Positions 27,549-37,943 are shown, counted from the stretch's first letter. The stretch: DNA of 64,000 bases from Ignavibacteriota bacterium (GCA_016708125.1 JADJGF010000001.1:1324001-1388000), one strand, 5' to 3'. Numbers and translations: made by a program. Notes: a model not told the origin generated them from the sequence alone.

Positions 27549-29705
27549 ATGACATCAATAATTGCAAGAATCGTTCTATTTTTTTCAATCCTTTTATTAT
27601 TAACTTTTTTAAGTTGTTCGGAAGATCCTTCATCACCAAAAGAAGAAAAACCAAAAGATGCGGTTACGGTTGGGGTTAATGGCGGAACTGTAGAAAAAGG
27701 GGATTTCAAAATCACAATTCCCCCTGGTGCATTTGACAATGATTACAATATTTCTGTATCTGAAGTTGAAGATGACGGTGCTTTTGGAGAAAATAGCTCA
27801 ACACCAATTTATAAAATAAGTGGCATTCCTCAAACTTATTCCGAACCATTATTATTATCTGTTAAAAAAAATGATTCTTCAACTGATGAACAGTTATTGG
27901 CAGTTGGATATTATTATTGGTATACTGATAATGTTACATATTCTTTTTTTGAATCTTATGATTCAAATGGATATATCAATTCAAAATTACCACTTTTAGA
28001 TAATGAATTTGGGAATAAGTATATATCCAAAATTGCTGAAAAAACTGACGTTGAGTTTTACGTTCGTCATGCGAAGGATTATCACACACTGAATTCAAAT
28101 GAAAATCACTTTAAAATTTATTATCCTCCAAATTGGGACACAACAAGAGTTATTGAGTTTGGCAATTATTTGGAAGAAGCATATCAAAAAATATATGATT
28201 TAGGATTTAGATATGATGCCAGAACGAATTGGCCTGTAGAAATAACTTTTTTAAAACAAGTTGCAGATGGTCTTACATCCAATTCTTGGTTTGGAAATAA
28301 TTATGGATATATAAATTTTAGTGGTAACCTGCTTAATCAAATGTCAAATGCACATGTTACTGCTGCACACGAATTTTTCCATCTGGTTCAATTTCTTTAT
28401 GATCAAAGAAATGGAATAAAAAAATCTGCATATCCATCAAATTTTCACTGGGTTAATGAAGCTTGTAGTGCATGGCTCGAAGAGAAATTTTCTGACGAAA
28501 TTAATTATATACCAGAGGTATGGAAAGAGAATAAATTATCTCCTTTAGAAGGTTTACAGACTCTGCCGAATACAAGCAATGATCAAATTATTTCTCATGG
28601 TTATGGTTTATCAGCTCTAATTAAATACTTAGTTTCAAAATTTGGTGAAAGTATTTTAATAGATATTTACAGCGATTTAAAAAACGGCAAACATCCGGTT
28701 GATGCGGTTTGTCGGACAGAAGAAAATAGGATTGGAGAATTTGAATATCCTGTTGAGTGGTGGGAAGATTTTTTAAAGGAATATATACTAGGAAATGTTT
28801 ATTCCGATATTAGTTTGAGTGAATTGACCGATAAATTTAAAACTGGAAATTTCAAAATTTTAACTAATACAGATACATTGAAAACTTTTACTAATAAATA
28901 TCAAGATCTTTCAGGAAAACTTTTTACTGTTAGTTTAAATTATCCAGAAATAGATCCAAGTGCACAAATAATTTTTAAAGTTTCAGGTGCTAACAAAAAG
29001 TATCTCACCCTATTCAAATACAATGATAAAGTTCTTGAGTATTTAGCTACTGACTATGATAAAATTGTAGTGGATGATATTAAAACTCTAACACAGAATG
29101 GTTGGAATTTCCTTGCATTAGTTAGCAATAACCGATATTCACAACCTTATACCGCACAGCATGAAATAACTTTAGATGTAAAAATAGAAAAAAACAAACC
29201 AAATAATAATTTATCTGATTTCAACACTTGTGGTTTTGGGCTTGATCTTGAAGCCATAATTAAAACAACTGATGAAAACGGTAATTCAGAATCGACAAAA
29301 TCACTTAGTTTTAATTGGTATATTTATAATGCAAAGGGAAGCTTTTCTGGAAACACTTTTACTGGATCATTTAATGAAAGATCAGGTGAGTTTATTGGAT
29401 CGATAACAGCAACATTAAATGAATCTTTAACCCAGGTTACTAATTTTACTTATAAATTTGAATATACACCATCCTCTGATAATAAAAGCATATACTTAGT
29501 TTCTGGAACTGATATTCCTGTAACTTTATTAGACGATAATGAAATTAGGTGTGGGATGTACTGGGATAATAACATTTGCAGCCATTTAACTAAAGTATAC
29601 TTTAAAAATGAATACAATTATAACGGAAAGCCAATAACGGAAGAGTTGATTGATCCTTCTTGTGATGATTATAGTAATATTTATATTAGTTTTAAAAAAG
29701 AATAG
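27549..29705 (+). CDS. Lipoprotein with ZU5-like domain and HExxH metallopeptidase-like domain
   Basis: 718 residues. The lipobox is FLSC (lipidated Cys23). Residues about 38-110 (GGTVEKGDFKITIPPGAF, EDDGAFGE) resemble a ZU5-type beta domain. The central part has TAAHEFFHLVQF (HEFFH 274-278) and, 26 residues on, WVNEACSAWLEE (Glu304), the spacing of a gluzincin-type zinc peptidase with a third glutamate ligand. The C-terminal 300 residues are beta-rich and unassigned. Probably an outer-surface or periplasmic peptidase; substrate unknown. The next gene is a paralogue without the zinc motif. Confidence 0.75.
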   Translation: MTSIIARIVLFFSILLLLTFLSCSEDPSSPKEEKPKDAVTVGVNGGTVEKGDFKITIPPGAFDNDYNISVSEVEDDGAFGENSSTPIYKISGIPQTYSEPLLLSVKKNDSSTDEQLLAVGYYYWYTDNVTYSFFESYDSNGYINSKLPLLDNEFGNKYISKIAEKTDVEFYVRHAKDYHTLNSNENHFKIYYPPNWDTTRVIEFGNYLEEAYQKIYDLGFRYDARTNWPVEITFLKQVADGLTSNSWFGNNYGYINFSGNLLNQMSNAHVTAAHEFFHLVQFLYDQRNGIKKSAYPSNFHWVNEACSAWLEEKFSDEINYIPEVWKENKLSPLEGLQTLPNTSNDQIISHGYGLSALIKYLVSKFGESILIDIYSDLKNGKHPVDAVCRTEENRIGEFEYPVEWWEDFLKEYILGNVYSDISLSELTDKFKTGNFKILTNTDTLKTFTNKYQDLSGKLFTVSLNYPEIDPSAQIIFKVSGANKKYLTLFKYNDKVLEYLATDYDKIVVDDIKTLTQNGWNFLALVSNNRYSQPYTAQHEITLDVKIEKNKPNNNLSDFNTCGFGLDLEAIIKTTDENGNSESTKSLSFNWYIYNAKGSFSGNTFTGSFNERSGEFIGSITATLNESLTQVTNFTYKFEYTPSSDNKSIYLVSGTDIPVTLLDDNEIRCGMYWDNNICSHLTKVYFKNEYNYNGKPITEELIDPSCDDYSNIYISFKKE

Positions 29706-29878
29706 AAATTTTTTATTTCCTGTTTTTCTTACATCAGCAAACTCTAAAAATTTTTTCATAATTGTTAAGTGTAACATTTATAACTGCATTACCGAGTTTT
29801 TTGGGTTTAATTACCTATTTAAGAAAAAATTTTTCTAAAGTAAAATAGACTAAATAAATTTGATTAGAGGAAATTAGA

Positions 29879-32680
29879 ATGAACAAGTTTAAATTTGTTA
29901 TGATTGCAATTGCATCATTTTCTCTATTTTTTAATAATACTTTTGCACAAATTACAATAAACGGAACAATATCAGATCCAAATAACATGCTGGTTGGTAA
30001 CGCGTTGGTGGAGGTTTTTGATCAAAATGATACTTTAAATAAATATTCTGCAACAACAGACGTTTCGGGTAATTTTCTAATATCTAACATTACAGATATT
30101 GAAAACTTTGTAAGTGACATACCTAATGATTACTTGATTATTAGAAACTATCCCAATCCTTTTAATCCATCAACAATAATTTATTTTGAATTACCAAGCT
30201 CAGAAAATATTGAAATAAAAATTTTTGATATTCTTGGTCGTGAAGTTCGCTCACTTTTTAGTGGATTCCACAAATCTGGAGTTGATCAATTAAATTGGGA
30301 CGGTAGAAATAATTATAATCAATCTGTTTCGGCTGGAGTTTATTTATGTCGGTTAAAAACCAAAGATAATTTTAAAGTAAACAAAATGGTTCTTCTAGAT
30401 GGAGGGACAAATAGTTCGGGTAATATTAGTTATAATAAATTATCAAAACAAAATTTTCCAAAAACCACTAAGACTAATTCAAGATTTAATTTTACTGTCA
30501 AGATTTCCGGAGATTCTTTAGATGCAACTTTTTTTAGAAATTTAGTTTGTACAAAAGATACAACTCTTAATTTAATAGTCTCAAAAATTATTAAAATAGA
30601 AACAATTGGAAATGGGGGCGGAATTGTTGGAAATGATGATTTTAAAATTTCAATTCCGGCTGGGGCATTTGATGGAAATTACAACGTTTCTTTAATTAAA
30701 ATTGAAGATGACGGTGCTTTTGGTGAAAATACCGTTACACCTTCTTTTAAATTAAGCGGAATTCCAAATAATTATTCCAAACCAATTAAAATTATTGCCA
30801 GGTATTCTGGGGAATTATCTGGAGAAAGTTTTCTTGGAATTGGAACTAGTGCCTTCGATATTTTAGAAGAAAGCACCTCAATAGTTTATAATATGTATCA
30901 AGCATATGATTCTTTGGGATATTTAATTAGTTCTATCCCGACATTAATTTCTCCAACTGTTTTACTTAAAAAAAATGAAGTTACTAATTTAGACTTTTTA
31001 CCTGTTTTTAGTACTGCATATGCCATAACAAATTCAGATCATTTTAAGTTTGTATTTCCAATATCGGCTATTCAACAAATTGCAAATTTAAAGGAAATGT
31101 TTGAAGATGCATATTCTGTTGTTGAAGATGGTTTACAAATCTTGATTAGTCAAGACATAGATCGGTTAGTTGTTATAAAACCAAGTGGAAAACCAATGAC
31201 AACAAATACCACTACTAATACTGTAAATGGTGAAGAGCAATTTATAAATATTTTTAACATCAACCAGAATAGTCTGTTCACCGATGATTATTATATAATA
31301 CAAGTAAAAACCACACAAGAACTATTTAGTTTTACTGGAATGCCGGAGACTGTTTATAATGTTAATGAAAAAAAACTCTTTGAAGGTAAAAGCTGGATTG
31401 AGTTTGCTATTTATTGTTGGATAGAAGATTTAGTTAACGGCAATCCGAATTACAAATATCCTAAAAATTTTTTATGGGAAAGAATGGAATCTTTTTATGG
31501 CTTTAATAAAGATTTGGATGAAGATGAAAATCCAATTCCTCATGGTAGAGGAATGTCGGCATTAGTAAAGTACATAACAAACAAAAATTCTTTGGGAATT
31601 GGATTCGTTGGCTATTTTTATAAAAATATTAATTCCTATTATACAATGGTCCAAGATTTTGTAGAATCAATAGGTTTACCTGCAAATGATTGGTGGCCTG
31701 GTTATTTAAAAGAGCTTGTTAACAATGAATTATATGAATTACCTGATGATTATTTTACTAAAAATGCTCATGCTGAATGGGAAATAAACTCTGCAGATGA
31801 TGTTACCAAAACATTTTCTTCTGATGAAGTTGGAACTTACCAGGATCTTTCAGCTAAAATTTTCAAGATAAATCTAAATTATGCTGATCTTGATAGTACA
31901 CAGAATCTAAAACTTAAAATGGTTGGTCCGGAAAATAACAAAGATTTATCACTTATTTTATTTAGTGTAATAAATAATAAACTTGAGTATATAGAAACCA
32001 CCCAATTAGCTGAATTTGAAATAACAGATCCGAAATCTTATTTTGAAAATGGAACCGGCGAATTTTTAGCAGTTCTGGTAAACAGCAACATTATGCAAGA
32101 TGATTATTTAGGGCAGTCCGATATTAACTTAGAAATACAGGTTACTCCAAAATTAGAACCACTGGGCTTGCCCTATAACAAATGTAAAATAACATTACTG
32201 AATTTAGTTATTCATGAACATTCAGAATATTCAAATTCCGATCCGGTGGATGGATCAAGGGAATTTGATTATGTCTCTGGTTCTGTTCCAAGTAATTTTA
32301 TTGGAAGTAGTTTCAAAGGAATATTTGAGGAGACTGTTGGTAATCAAACATATAAGGATACTCTTGAAATTGTTTTAAATGAAACTCACGATACCATTGT
32401 TTACTTAAGCTGGCAAAAAGGATACTATTATACAGATGAAATTAACGGTGTGTACTCAAATGAACATTTTGACTTTATTGCAAATAATATTGAACTTTGG
32501 GGCATTCTTGCTGATCAGTTCGCTTATTTTCAAAAGGATGGGATTGGTGTCTGTGGTTTGATAAATTATTTTTACTTAACAAGCACAAGCGCTACCCCGT
32601 CTCGTAGTTCAGTCAGGTGGTCAACCGAACACGATTGTACAGAAACAAGCAGACTGCAGATTGAATTTCGAAAAGAATAA
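29879..32680 (+). CDS. Secreted paralogue with internal T9SS-like domain and no zinc site
   Basis: 933 residues. Signal peptide about 1-23 (TFAQ), a carboxypeptidase-regulatory-like beta domain (about 25-75), then at 86-174 what looks like a complete T9SS type A/FlgD-like domain (RNYPNPFNPSTIIYFEL, IFDILGREVRSL, SAGVYLCRL, NKMVLLDGG), here internal instead of C-terminal. After it come the same ZU5-like domain (GGGIVGNDDFKISIPAGAF) and the same central and C-terminal regions as the previous gene (YKYPKNFLWERM for AYPSNFHWVNEA; TYQDLSAKIFKINLNYADLD for KYQDLSGKLFTVSLNYPEID). The HEFFH segment is replaced by IEFAI, so it is probably not a peptidase. Confidence 0.75.
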   Translation: MNKFKFVMIAIASFSLFFNNTFAQITINGTISDPNNMLVGNALVEVFDQNDTLNKYSATTDVSGNFLISNITDIENFVSDIPNDYLIIRNYPNPFNPSTIIYFELPSSENIEIKIFDILGREVRSLFSGFHKSGVDQLNWDGRNNYNQSVSAGVYLCRLKTKDNFKVNKMVLLDGGTNSSGNISYNKLSKQNFPKTTKTNSRFNFTVKISGDSLDATFFRNLVCTKDTTLNLIVSKIIKIETIGNGGGIVGNDDFKISIPAGAFDGNYNVSLIKIEDDGAFGENTVTPSFKLSGIPNNYSKPIKIIARYSGELSGESFLGIGTSAFDILEESTSIVYNMYQAYDSLGYLISSIPTLISPTVLLKKNEVTNLDFLPVFSTAYAITNSDHFKFVFPISAIQQIANLKEMFEDAYSVVEDGLQILISQDIDRLVVIKPSGKPMTTNTTTNTVNGEEQFINIFNINQNSLFTDDYYIIQVKTTQELFSFTGMPETVYNVNEKKLFEGKSWIEFAIYCWIEDLVNGNPNYKYPKNFLWERMESFYGFNKDLDEDENPIPHGRGMSALVKYITNKNSLGIGFVGYFYKNINSYYTMVQDFVESIGLPANDWWPGYLKELVNNELYELPDDYFTKNAHAEWEINSADDVTKTFSSDEVGTYQDLSAKIFKINLNYADLDSTQNLKLKMVGPENNKDLSLILFSVINNKLEYIETTQLAEFEITDPKSYFENGTGEFLAVLVNSNIMQDDYLGQSDINLEIQVTPKLEPLGLPYNKCKITLLNLVIHEHSEYSNSDPVDGSREFDYVSGSVPSNFIGSSFKGIFEETVGNQTYKDTLEIVLNETHDTIVYLSWQKGYYYTDEINGVYSNEHFDFIANNIELWGILADQFAYFQKDGIGVCGLINYFYLTSTSATPSRSSVRWSTEHDCTETSRLQIEFRKE

Positions 32681-32698
32681 CTAGCAATATAAAATTAC

Positions 32699-32744
32699 AA
32701 CTGCTAATTAGACCTTTTATTTTATAGATTTTTAATTAGCAGTT
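32699..32744. terminator. Bidirectional terminator between convergent genes
   Basis: AACTGCTAATTA (32699-32710) pairs perfectly with TAATTAGCAGTT (32733-32744) across a 22-nt loop. The right arm overlaps the end of the minus-strand NAD-binding protein gene. Confidence 0.65.
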
Positions 32745-33397
32745 TTCCTAATATCAACATTCTCTAAAATTTTCTTCTCATAATCATTTAGAGTGACATT
32801 TATCATTGAGTTGCCAAGTTCATCTAAAGTTATAACATGTTTAGAAAACAGTTTTTCTAAAATTGGATAAAATGGAGAAGTTATTTTGTAAATTTTATAT
32901 GCGTTCTTTAAACCTTTTATAGGTTGAATATAACCCGGTCTGTACATATAAGCATCTTTAAATCCTAATTTCAATAAATCATTTTCGGTTTTTCCTTTTA
33001 TTCTTGCCCACATTAATTTTCCTTTTTCAGAGCTGTCTGTTCCGGTTCCGGAAACATATGTAAATACCATTTGCGGATTTAACTTTGCTAATGTTTTAGC
33101 AAAATTTAAAGTCAAATCATATGTTACTTTTTTATATTCTTCTTCACTTTTTCCAATTGATGAAACTCCAGCACAAAAATAGCAAGCATTATATCCGACT
33201 AATTGATTTTCAATTTCATTTAAATCCATAAAATCTTTGTGAATTATTTCTGTTAATTTCGGATGACTAACTCCACAATGCTTTCTATTTATCACCAAAA
33301 CATTTTCAACATTTTCATTATTTAAGCAGATGTGTAAAACACCTTCGCCAACCATTCCGGTTGAACCCGTAATTATTGCTTTAATTTTATTTTTCAT
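32732..33397 (-). CDS. NAD(P)-binding Rossmann-fold protein (atypical SDR, YbjT/HTATIP2-like)
   Basis: 221 residues from the ATG at 33397, which has GGA in front and starts directly at the Rossmann fold (MKNKIKAIITGSTGMVGEGVL). An ATG 34 codons earlier would add an implausible hydrophobic extension. Glycine motif GSTGMVG, then FCAGVSS and a TYVSGTGTDSSEKGKLMWARIKGKTEN segment in which Tyr and Lys positions are not in the classical YxxxK form, typical of atypical short-chain dehydrogenases used as NAD(P)H sensors or epimerase-like proteins. Substrate unknown. Confidence 0.8.
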   Translation of the reverse strand: MKNKIKAIITGSTGMVGEGVLHICLNNENVENVLVINRKHCGVSHPKLTEIIHKDFMDLNEIENQLVGYNACYFCAGVSSIGKSEEEYKKVTYDLTLNFAKTLAKLNPQMVFTYVSGTGTDSSEKGKLMWARIKGKTENDLLKLGFKDAYMYRPGYIQPIKGLKNAYKIYKITSPFYPILEKLFSKHVITLDELGNSMINVTLNDYEKKILENVDIRKTAN

Positions 33398-33579
33398 TTT
33401 TTCCAAATTAAAACTATAGATATTTTTACTCAATAATATATTAGTAAATGTATGCATTATTTTTAGAAAAATTTTTATTAATTTTCTGCTTATTAGCATA
33501 GTATTGGAAATTGGGTTTGAAAAATTAGAGAGTTTAAGAGAATATAATGTTTATGCGGAAATGGATTTGTTTAACATTG

Positions 33580-35022
33580 TTAAAGTTGTTTTTCAGCTTC
33601 AATTGAATTTTCGATTTTATCTAAAATATTAATATTAGCAATATTTTCTAATTTTTGAATAATCTCATCGTGCGTAAATTCTTTCATTTCCATTGTAAAT
33701 TTTATTCCTTCGGAAATTGCAATTGGCTTTTCTGATGAGGATGAATATTTACTTATTATTTCAGCCATTTCTTCTGATGATTCGGTCAATTCATTAAAAT
33801 GATTTATTTCGTTAGTAATAAAAGTTTTTCGATTTGTAAAATTTGATTTTTCATTATCTATATTTTTAACTACTTCGTTTGTTTTACTATTAATCAATTT
33901 TATCATTTGTTCAATATCGGTAGTGGCTTTATAAGTTTTATCGGCTAACTTTCTCACTTCTTCGGCAACAACTGCAAAACCTCTTCCTTCTGAACCAGCT
34001 CTTGCTGCTTCTATAGATGCGTTTAATGCTAAAAGATTTGTTTGATCTGTAATATCTTTAATAACGGAAATAATGTTTGTCATTTTCCCAAAATCTTTAT
34101 TTAAAAAATCAATTGATGTAAATATGATTTCCATAAACGAAGTTATTTGATTAAAACTTTCAATTATTTTGTTTGTTACATTTTTATTGTTTTCAACATT
34201 ATTCAATATTTTTTTCGAAATTCCATTTGCCGTTTGTGCATATTTTGTAGTATCATAAAGTACGGTTGTTAAACTTCCCAATTGATCCATTATTTGATTG
34301 TTTTCCGATTTTTGATTTGAAATAGATTCCATCAAATCACTTATTTTCAATTCTACTTCATTTCTCAAGTTCACTAGAAGTTCATGTTTTACAGAATTAC
34401 TAACTTTTAATTCAAAGTACCTATTTTTGTTTTCAAAATGCGGAAGTAAATTTTTTACGTTTGTCAATAACGAATTGTTTTTTTGTAACTCTGATTTTAA
34501 TGAAAAATGATTATATATGTTTGTTATCGAATCATTTAATTCTTCAAAGAAGGAATAGTTTGATTTTGCAAACTGAATAAGCGATTCCAGGTTAGCTTCA
34601 TACTTTACGGATTCATTCGGCTGTTTAATTCCAAATTCATCAATTCGGTTAATGATGGAAGTTAGTTGTTTGCATCTTAATTCTATCTCATTTGTATTAA
34701 TTTCCGAAAAGTCATTTTTTGAAATATTTTTGCCGATTAAGGAAAATAAAATTTCTTTCAGATTTTTATTTTCAATCGACCAATGTTCAAAGATAGAATT
34801 TATATTTGAATAATCAGTAAAATTTGGAGGAGAATATTTTTTGTAAATTTCGTTATTAAATTTTAGCAAAGAATTCGCTTTTGCAAGATCAACGAGCAAT
34901 ACCACGCTAATTGCAAATAGTACAAATCCACATAATAATGCTAACCAGGAATTATTATAAATAAAAAGAAAAGACAATAATCCTAGAAAAGCAGCGGATA
35001 GTATATATCCGTACTTTTTCAA
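33580..35022 (-). CDS. Methyl-accepting chemotaxis-type signalling protein, short N-terminal anchor
   Basis: 480 residues. The start is TTG at 35022 with AAGGA 8 nt upstream; no closer ATG fits. Two adjacent membrane helices (about 6-22 and 27-46) leave almost no periplasmic sensor, so the signal is probably cytoplasmic or comes from a partner. A helical region leads to the receptor tip (DITDQTNLLALNASIEAARAGSEGRGFAVVAEEVRKLADKT). There is no HAMP domain that I can recognise. It begins 14 bp after the bacteriohemerythrin stop, suggesting an oxygen- or redox-linked function (inference from context). Confidence 0.87.
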   Translation of the reverse strand: MKKYGYILSAAFLGLLSFLFIYNNSWLALLCGFVLFAISVVLLVDLAKANSLLKFNNEIYKKYSPPNFTDYSNINSIFEHWSIENKNLKEILFSLIGKNISKNDFSEINTNEIELRCKQLTSIINRIDEFGIKQPNESVKYEANLESLIQFAKSNYSFFEELNDSITNIYNHFSLKSELQKNNSLLTNVKNLLPHFENKNRYFELKVSNSVKHELLVNLRNEVELKISDLMESISNQKSENNQIMDQLGSLTTVLYDTTKYAQTANGISKKILNNVENNKNVTNKIIESFNQITSFMEIIFTSIDFLNKDFGKMTNIISVIKDITDQTNLLALNASIEAARAGSEGRGFAVVAEEVRKLADKTYKATTDIEQMIKLINSKTNEVVKNIDNEKSNFTNRKTFITNEINHFNELTESSEEMAEIISKYSSSSEKPIAISEGIKFTMEMKEFTHDEIIQKLENIANINILDKIENSIEAEKQL

Positions 35023-35036
35023 ATTATTATCCTTGT

Positions 35037-35444
35037 TTAATAAACACCCTTTGCATTTAAAAATGGTCCGTATTTTTTATCCGAACCGAGAATATGATTT
35101 TTTAACCAGTCTTTTAGAAAATACATAAGATCGGCAGAAACAACTGTTGCACCGGCTTTATGATCTTTTAAAAGTTTTGAAGCTTTGCCAGTTAAATCAT
35201 TGTGCTCTGCTTTATGCTTGGTGGTTTCGGGAAAACCATGTTTATCAAATAATTCTTCTTCGGTTTTAAAATGAATTACGGTATAATTAACCAATTTTTC
35301 AAGAAGTTTTCCCATTTCTGAATTTGAATCACCTTTTAGCATTGAATCATGTAAAGAATTTAGAATGTTTACCAAACCTTGATGTTGTTCATCGATCTTT
35401 TTAATGTTGGTTTCAAATGTTTTGTTCCATTGCATTATTGCCAT
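35037..35444 (-). CDS. Bacteriohemerythrin
   Basis: 135 residues from the ATG at 35444, chosen because GAGG stands 7 nt upstream; an ATG 14 codons earlier has no site. All seven ligands of the di-iron oxygen-binding centre are at canonical positions: His21, His58, Glu62, His77, His81, His117 and Asp122. Hemerythrins bind O2 reversibly for storage, delivery or sensing. Its gene lies directly upstream of a chemoreceptor in the same operon. Confidence 0.95.
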   Translation of the reverse strand: MAIMQWNKTFETNIKKIDEQHQGLVNILNSLHDSMLKGDSNSEMGKLLEKLVNYTVIHFKTEEELFDKHGFPETTKHKAEHNDLTGKASKLLKDHKAGATVVSADLMYFLKDWLKNHILGSDKKYGPFLNAKGVY

Positions 35445-35707
35445 ATTATCCTCAATTTTATTTAAAGAATAATTAATAATCGACATTAGTGTATTTTTTT
35501 AAAGTTTTAAAACTAATTTTTAAAATACTTGAATTAAGAAAAGCTGTTGGTTTATAAAATTCATTTAGATAATATTTTCAAAAACTTGAAAATTTTTCAA
35601 AAATCTGAAATGGATTGCAAATTATATTTGAAAAATAAATGAATAAACCCTTTTTTTTGATGGTATAATAATTGTTTTTGAGTCTGTTATAAAATTTTGA
35701 GGTGAAA

Positions 35708-37525
35708 ATGTTTAAAAAAAATTTAGCGGTTTTATTTATTTTAATCACAAACTTAACTTTTGCACAATATTGGCAAGAGCGAACCACAGAACACAATTTT
35801 GAAAGTTCATCATTATTTTTTTCAAGTCACTTTCTAAATCCATACGGAATGAAAGATATTAAACAGCTTTCGGTAGGATTGATTGACGATCCATTTCTAA
35901 ATGCATATTTAAATCCGGCAATTTTACCAAATATTGAAAATGGCTCGACAAAAATTTATTTGGATTTTAGAGGTGATAGAACCGAAGAAGCAATTGTAAG
36001 CAATTATGTTGTTCCAATGTATTATGAATCCGCTTCTTACATAAGAATGCCTTATCCCGATTATAGATATATTTCCACAACAAGATCGGAACCGGAACCA
36101 ATTGTTTCTCTGGGAATTATTACATATCCAATTGAATCTTTAAAAAATAAATTTTACGTCGGCGGAACTTTTCAATATATTAAAAGCAAAGATGATTTTT
36201 ATTCAACTCAATTCAGCATTTATAACAGTAATTATTATTATGATTCTTTTGGTTCCGCGGTTAGAGGCTCTCAAGAAACTGCCGTTCCGGTTATTGATAG
36301 ATATTCCGGAAATGATGAAATGATTTTTACCGGAAAACTTTTAACTTTATTCACCGGTGTAAATTTGATAGAAAATTTAAACGCCGGACTTTTCTTTAAT
36401 ACAATTAGTTACGATAGAAACGGCTCGTATTTATATGATTACAAAGATGATTATGGAAATTTGGATAATAATATTAGTGAAAGTAAAGATTTAAAATCGC
36501 GTGAACAAAATTATTCTCACTTAGATTTGGCTTTTGGTTTGCAATATAATTTAAGTGATTTTTCCGTTGGAATTAAAGGCGGATATTTGGATGGCGATGT
36601 TGATCAAATTCACAAAGACGAAAGCAAATATATTTATCAATACCAAACTCCAAATGTTACAGAAAATTGGAGTCACAATTACTCAATTTATTCATCGTCA
36701 CAAAATTGGAATCAAGAAGGAAACACAAAATATTTTAGTTTAAATTTTTCTAAAAATTATGAAAAATATAAAGTAAAGGGATATTATAAATATTCGCAAA
36801 GTAACGTAAACTCAAATACAACTTCCGTAATTTTTGATACTTCAAATTATTCAAGCCGCTGGGTAAATACTTACAATTCGGTGCAAGAAATTTATTTGTA
36901 TAATTCAAATTCATACACAAGAGATGATAGAACCGGTATCGCGATTAGAGAGAATTTTATTCATGAATTTATGGCAAATGTTGATTGGTCGCTTACGGAA
37001 AATATTACTTTTCTAAGCGGAATTTATTTTAGTGATTCTAAATCTCTAATTACAACAACAGAAAATGCAATTTCTGATAGAGCAAGTTTTTATAGTAACC
37101 AAAGTCCAAATAATAATTATCAAAATAATTATGAAGAAAATGCCGATAAGCAATTAACTTGGAATTACGAAAACAAATATTTTACTTTTCAAATTCCAAT
37201 TATTTTTGATTTTAAGTTTGGTGAAAACTTTGGTTTAATGTTAGGATTGGCAAGAGTTTTCAAGGATTGGGAAATTACAAGCGTAACAGATGTTTATTTT
37301 AGATCGCGGGAAGTTAATGATAACGGTACAATTAAAAATGCTCAAAATTTTATTGAACGTTATACTTCGCCAAAAGATACATACACGGAAGACTCTACAA
37401 ATTTCTTCACTAAATTTAATGTTGCAATTTCTAAACAATTAAAAGTGGGATTATTAATTGATCCGGAATTTGATCACACATTTAGAATTGCTCAATGGTG
37501 GCTAAATTTTAATGGAGAATTATAG
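35708..37525 (+). CDS. Outer-membrane beta-barrel protein, unknown function
   Basis: 605 residues from the ATG at 35708 (GAGG 5 nt before it; the in-frame GTG at 35702 overlaps this site). The signal peptide ends TFAQ (about 18). The mature part is rich in alternating hydrophobic and aromatic strands with Tyr/Asn/Ser-rich turns and contains many F-x-G-x and NL-x-A-G-x-FFNT strand pairs, as in Bacteroidota outer-membrane barrels. It ends WWLNFNGEL. No specific family recognised. Followed at 39 bp by two small lipoprotein genes in the same direction. Confidence 0.65.
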   Translation: MFKKNLAVLFILITNLTFAQYWQERTTEHNFESSSLFFSSHFLNPYGMKDIKQLSVGLIDDPFLNAYLNPAILPNIENGSTKIYLDFRGDRTEEAIVSNYVVPMYYESASYIRMPYPDYRYISTTRSEPEPIVSLGIITYPIESLKNKFYVGGTFQYIKSKDDFYSTQFSIYNSNYYYDSFGSAVRGSQETAVPVIDRYSGNDEMIFTGKLLTLFTGVNLIENLNAGLFFNTISYDRNGSYLYDYKDDYGNLDNNISESKDLKSREQNYSHLDLAFGLQYNLSDFSVGIKGGYLDGDVDQIHKDESKYIYQYQTPNVTENWSHNYSIYSSSQNWNQEGNTKYFSLNFSKNYEKYKVKGYYKYSQSNVNSNTTSVIFDTSNYSSRWVNTYNSVQEIYLYNSNSYTRDDRTGIAIRENFIHEFMANVDWSLTENITFLSGIYFSDSKSLITTTENAISDRASFYSNQSPNNNYQNNYEENADKQLTWNYENKYFTFQIPIIFDFKFGENFGLMLGLARVFKDWEITSVTDVYFRSREVNDNGTIKNAQNFIERYTSPKDTYTEDSTNFFTKFNVAISKQLKVGLLIDPEFDHTFRIAQWWLNFNGEL

Positions 37526-37564
37526 AATTATTAATAATTATCTTAAAATGTCAGAAAGGCAAAA

Positions 37565-37921
37565 ATGAAAAAATTTTTATTTGTGTTTGTTATTATTTTA
37601 TTTGCTTATTGTTCTTCACCAACAGAATATACCGACAAGCTAATTTCCGTTGAAAAATTATACGACAAATTAAAAATAACTAACCATAACAATCAAACAA
37701 TTTATCTTTTTTTAGTTGAACAAGAAATTGCTACCTTAATTAATTGGGCTCCATCATTTAATAGTCCAAAAGTGGAGAAATATAAATCAATAAATATAAA
37801 ATATTCTGAAATCTATTCTGGTGACAAAATGCTTCAAAAAGGTGATACAATAATTATTTATTATTGGGATGATTCAAATAAAGAAAATCCAAAGGTTTCA
37901 AGTAAAGTAATTGAATTGTAA
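37565..37921 (+). CDS. Small lipoprotein, unknown function
   Basis: 118 residues with a lipoprotein signal (FAYC, Cys16). The mature 102 residues look like a single beta-sandwich domain (LKITNHNNQTIYLFLVE, GDTIIIYYWDD) with no recognised family. It sits between an outer-membrane barrel gene (39 bp upstream) and a second, cysteine-rich lipoprotein (22 bp downstream), suggesting a shared envelope function. Confidence 0.65.
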   Translation: MKKFLFVFVIILFAYCSSPTEYTDKLISVEKLYDKLKITNHNNQTIYLFLVEQEIATLINWAPSFNSPKVEKYKSINIKYSEIYSGDKMLQKGDTIIIYYWDDSNKENPKVSSKVIEL

Positions 37922-37943
37922 CAACTTAAATCAAAGAATAAAA

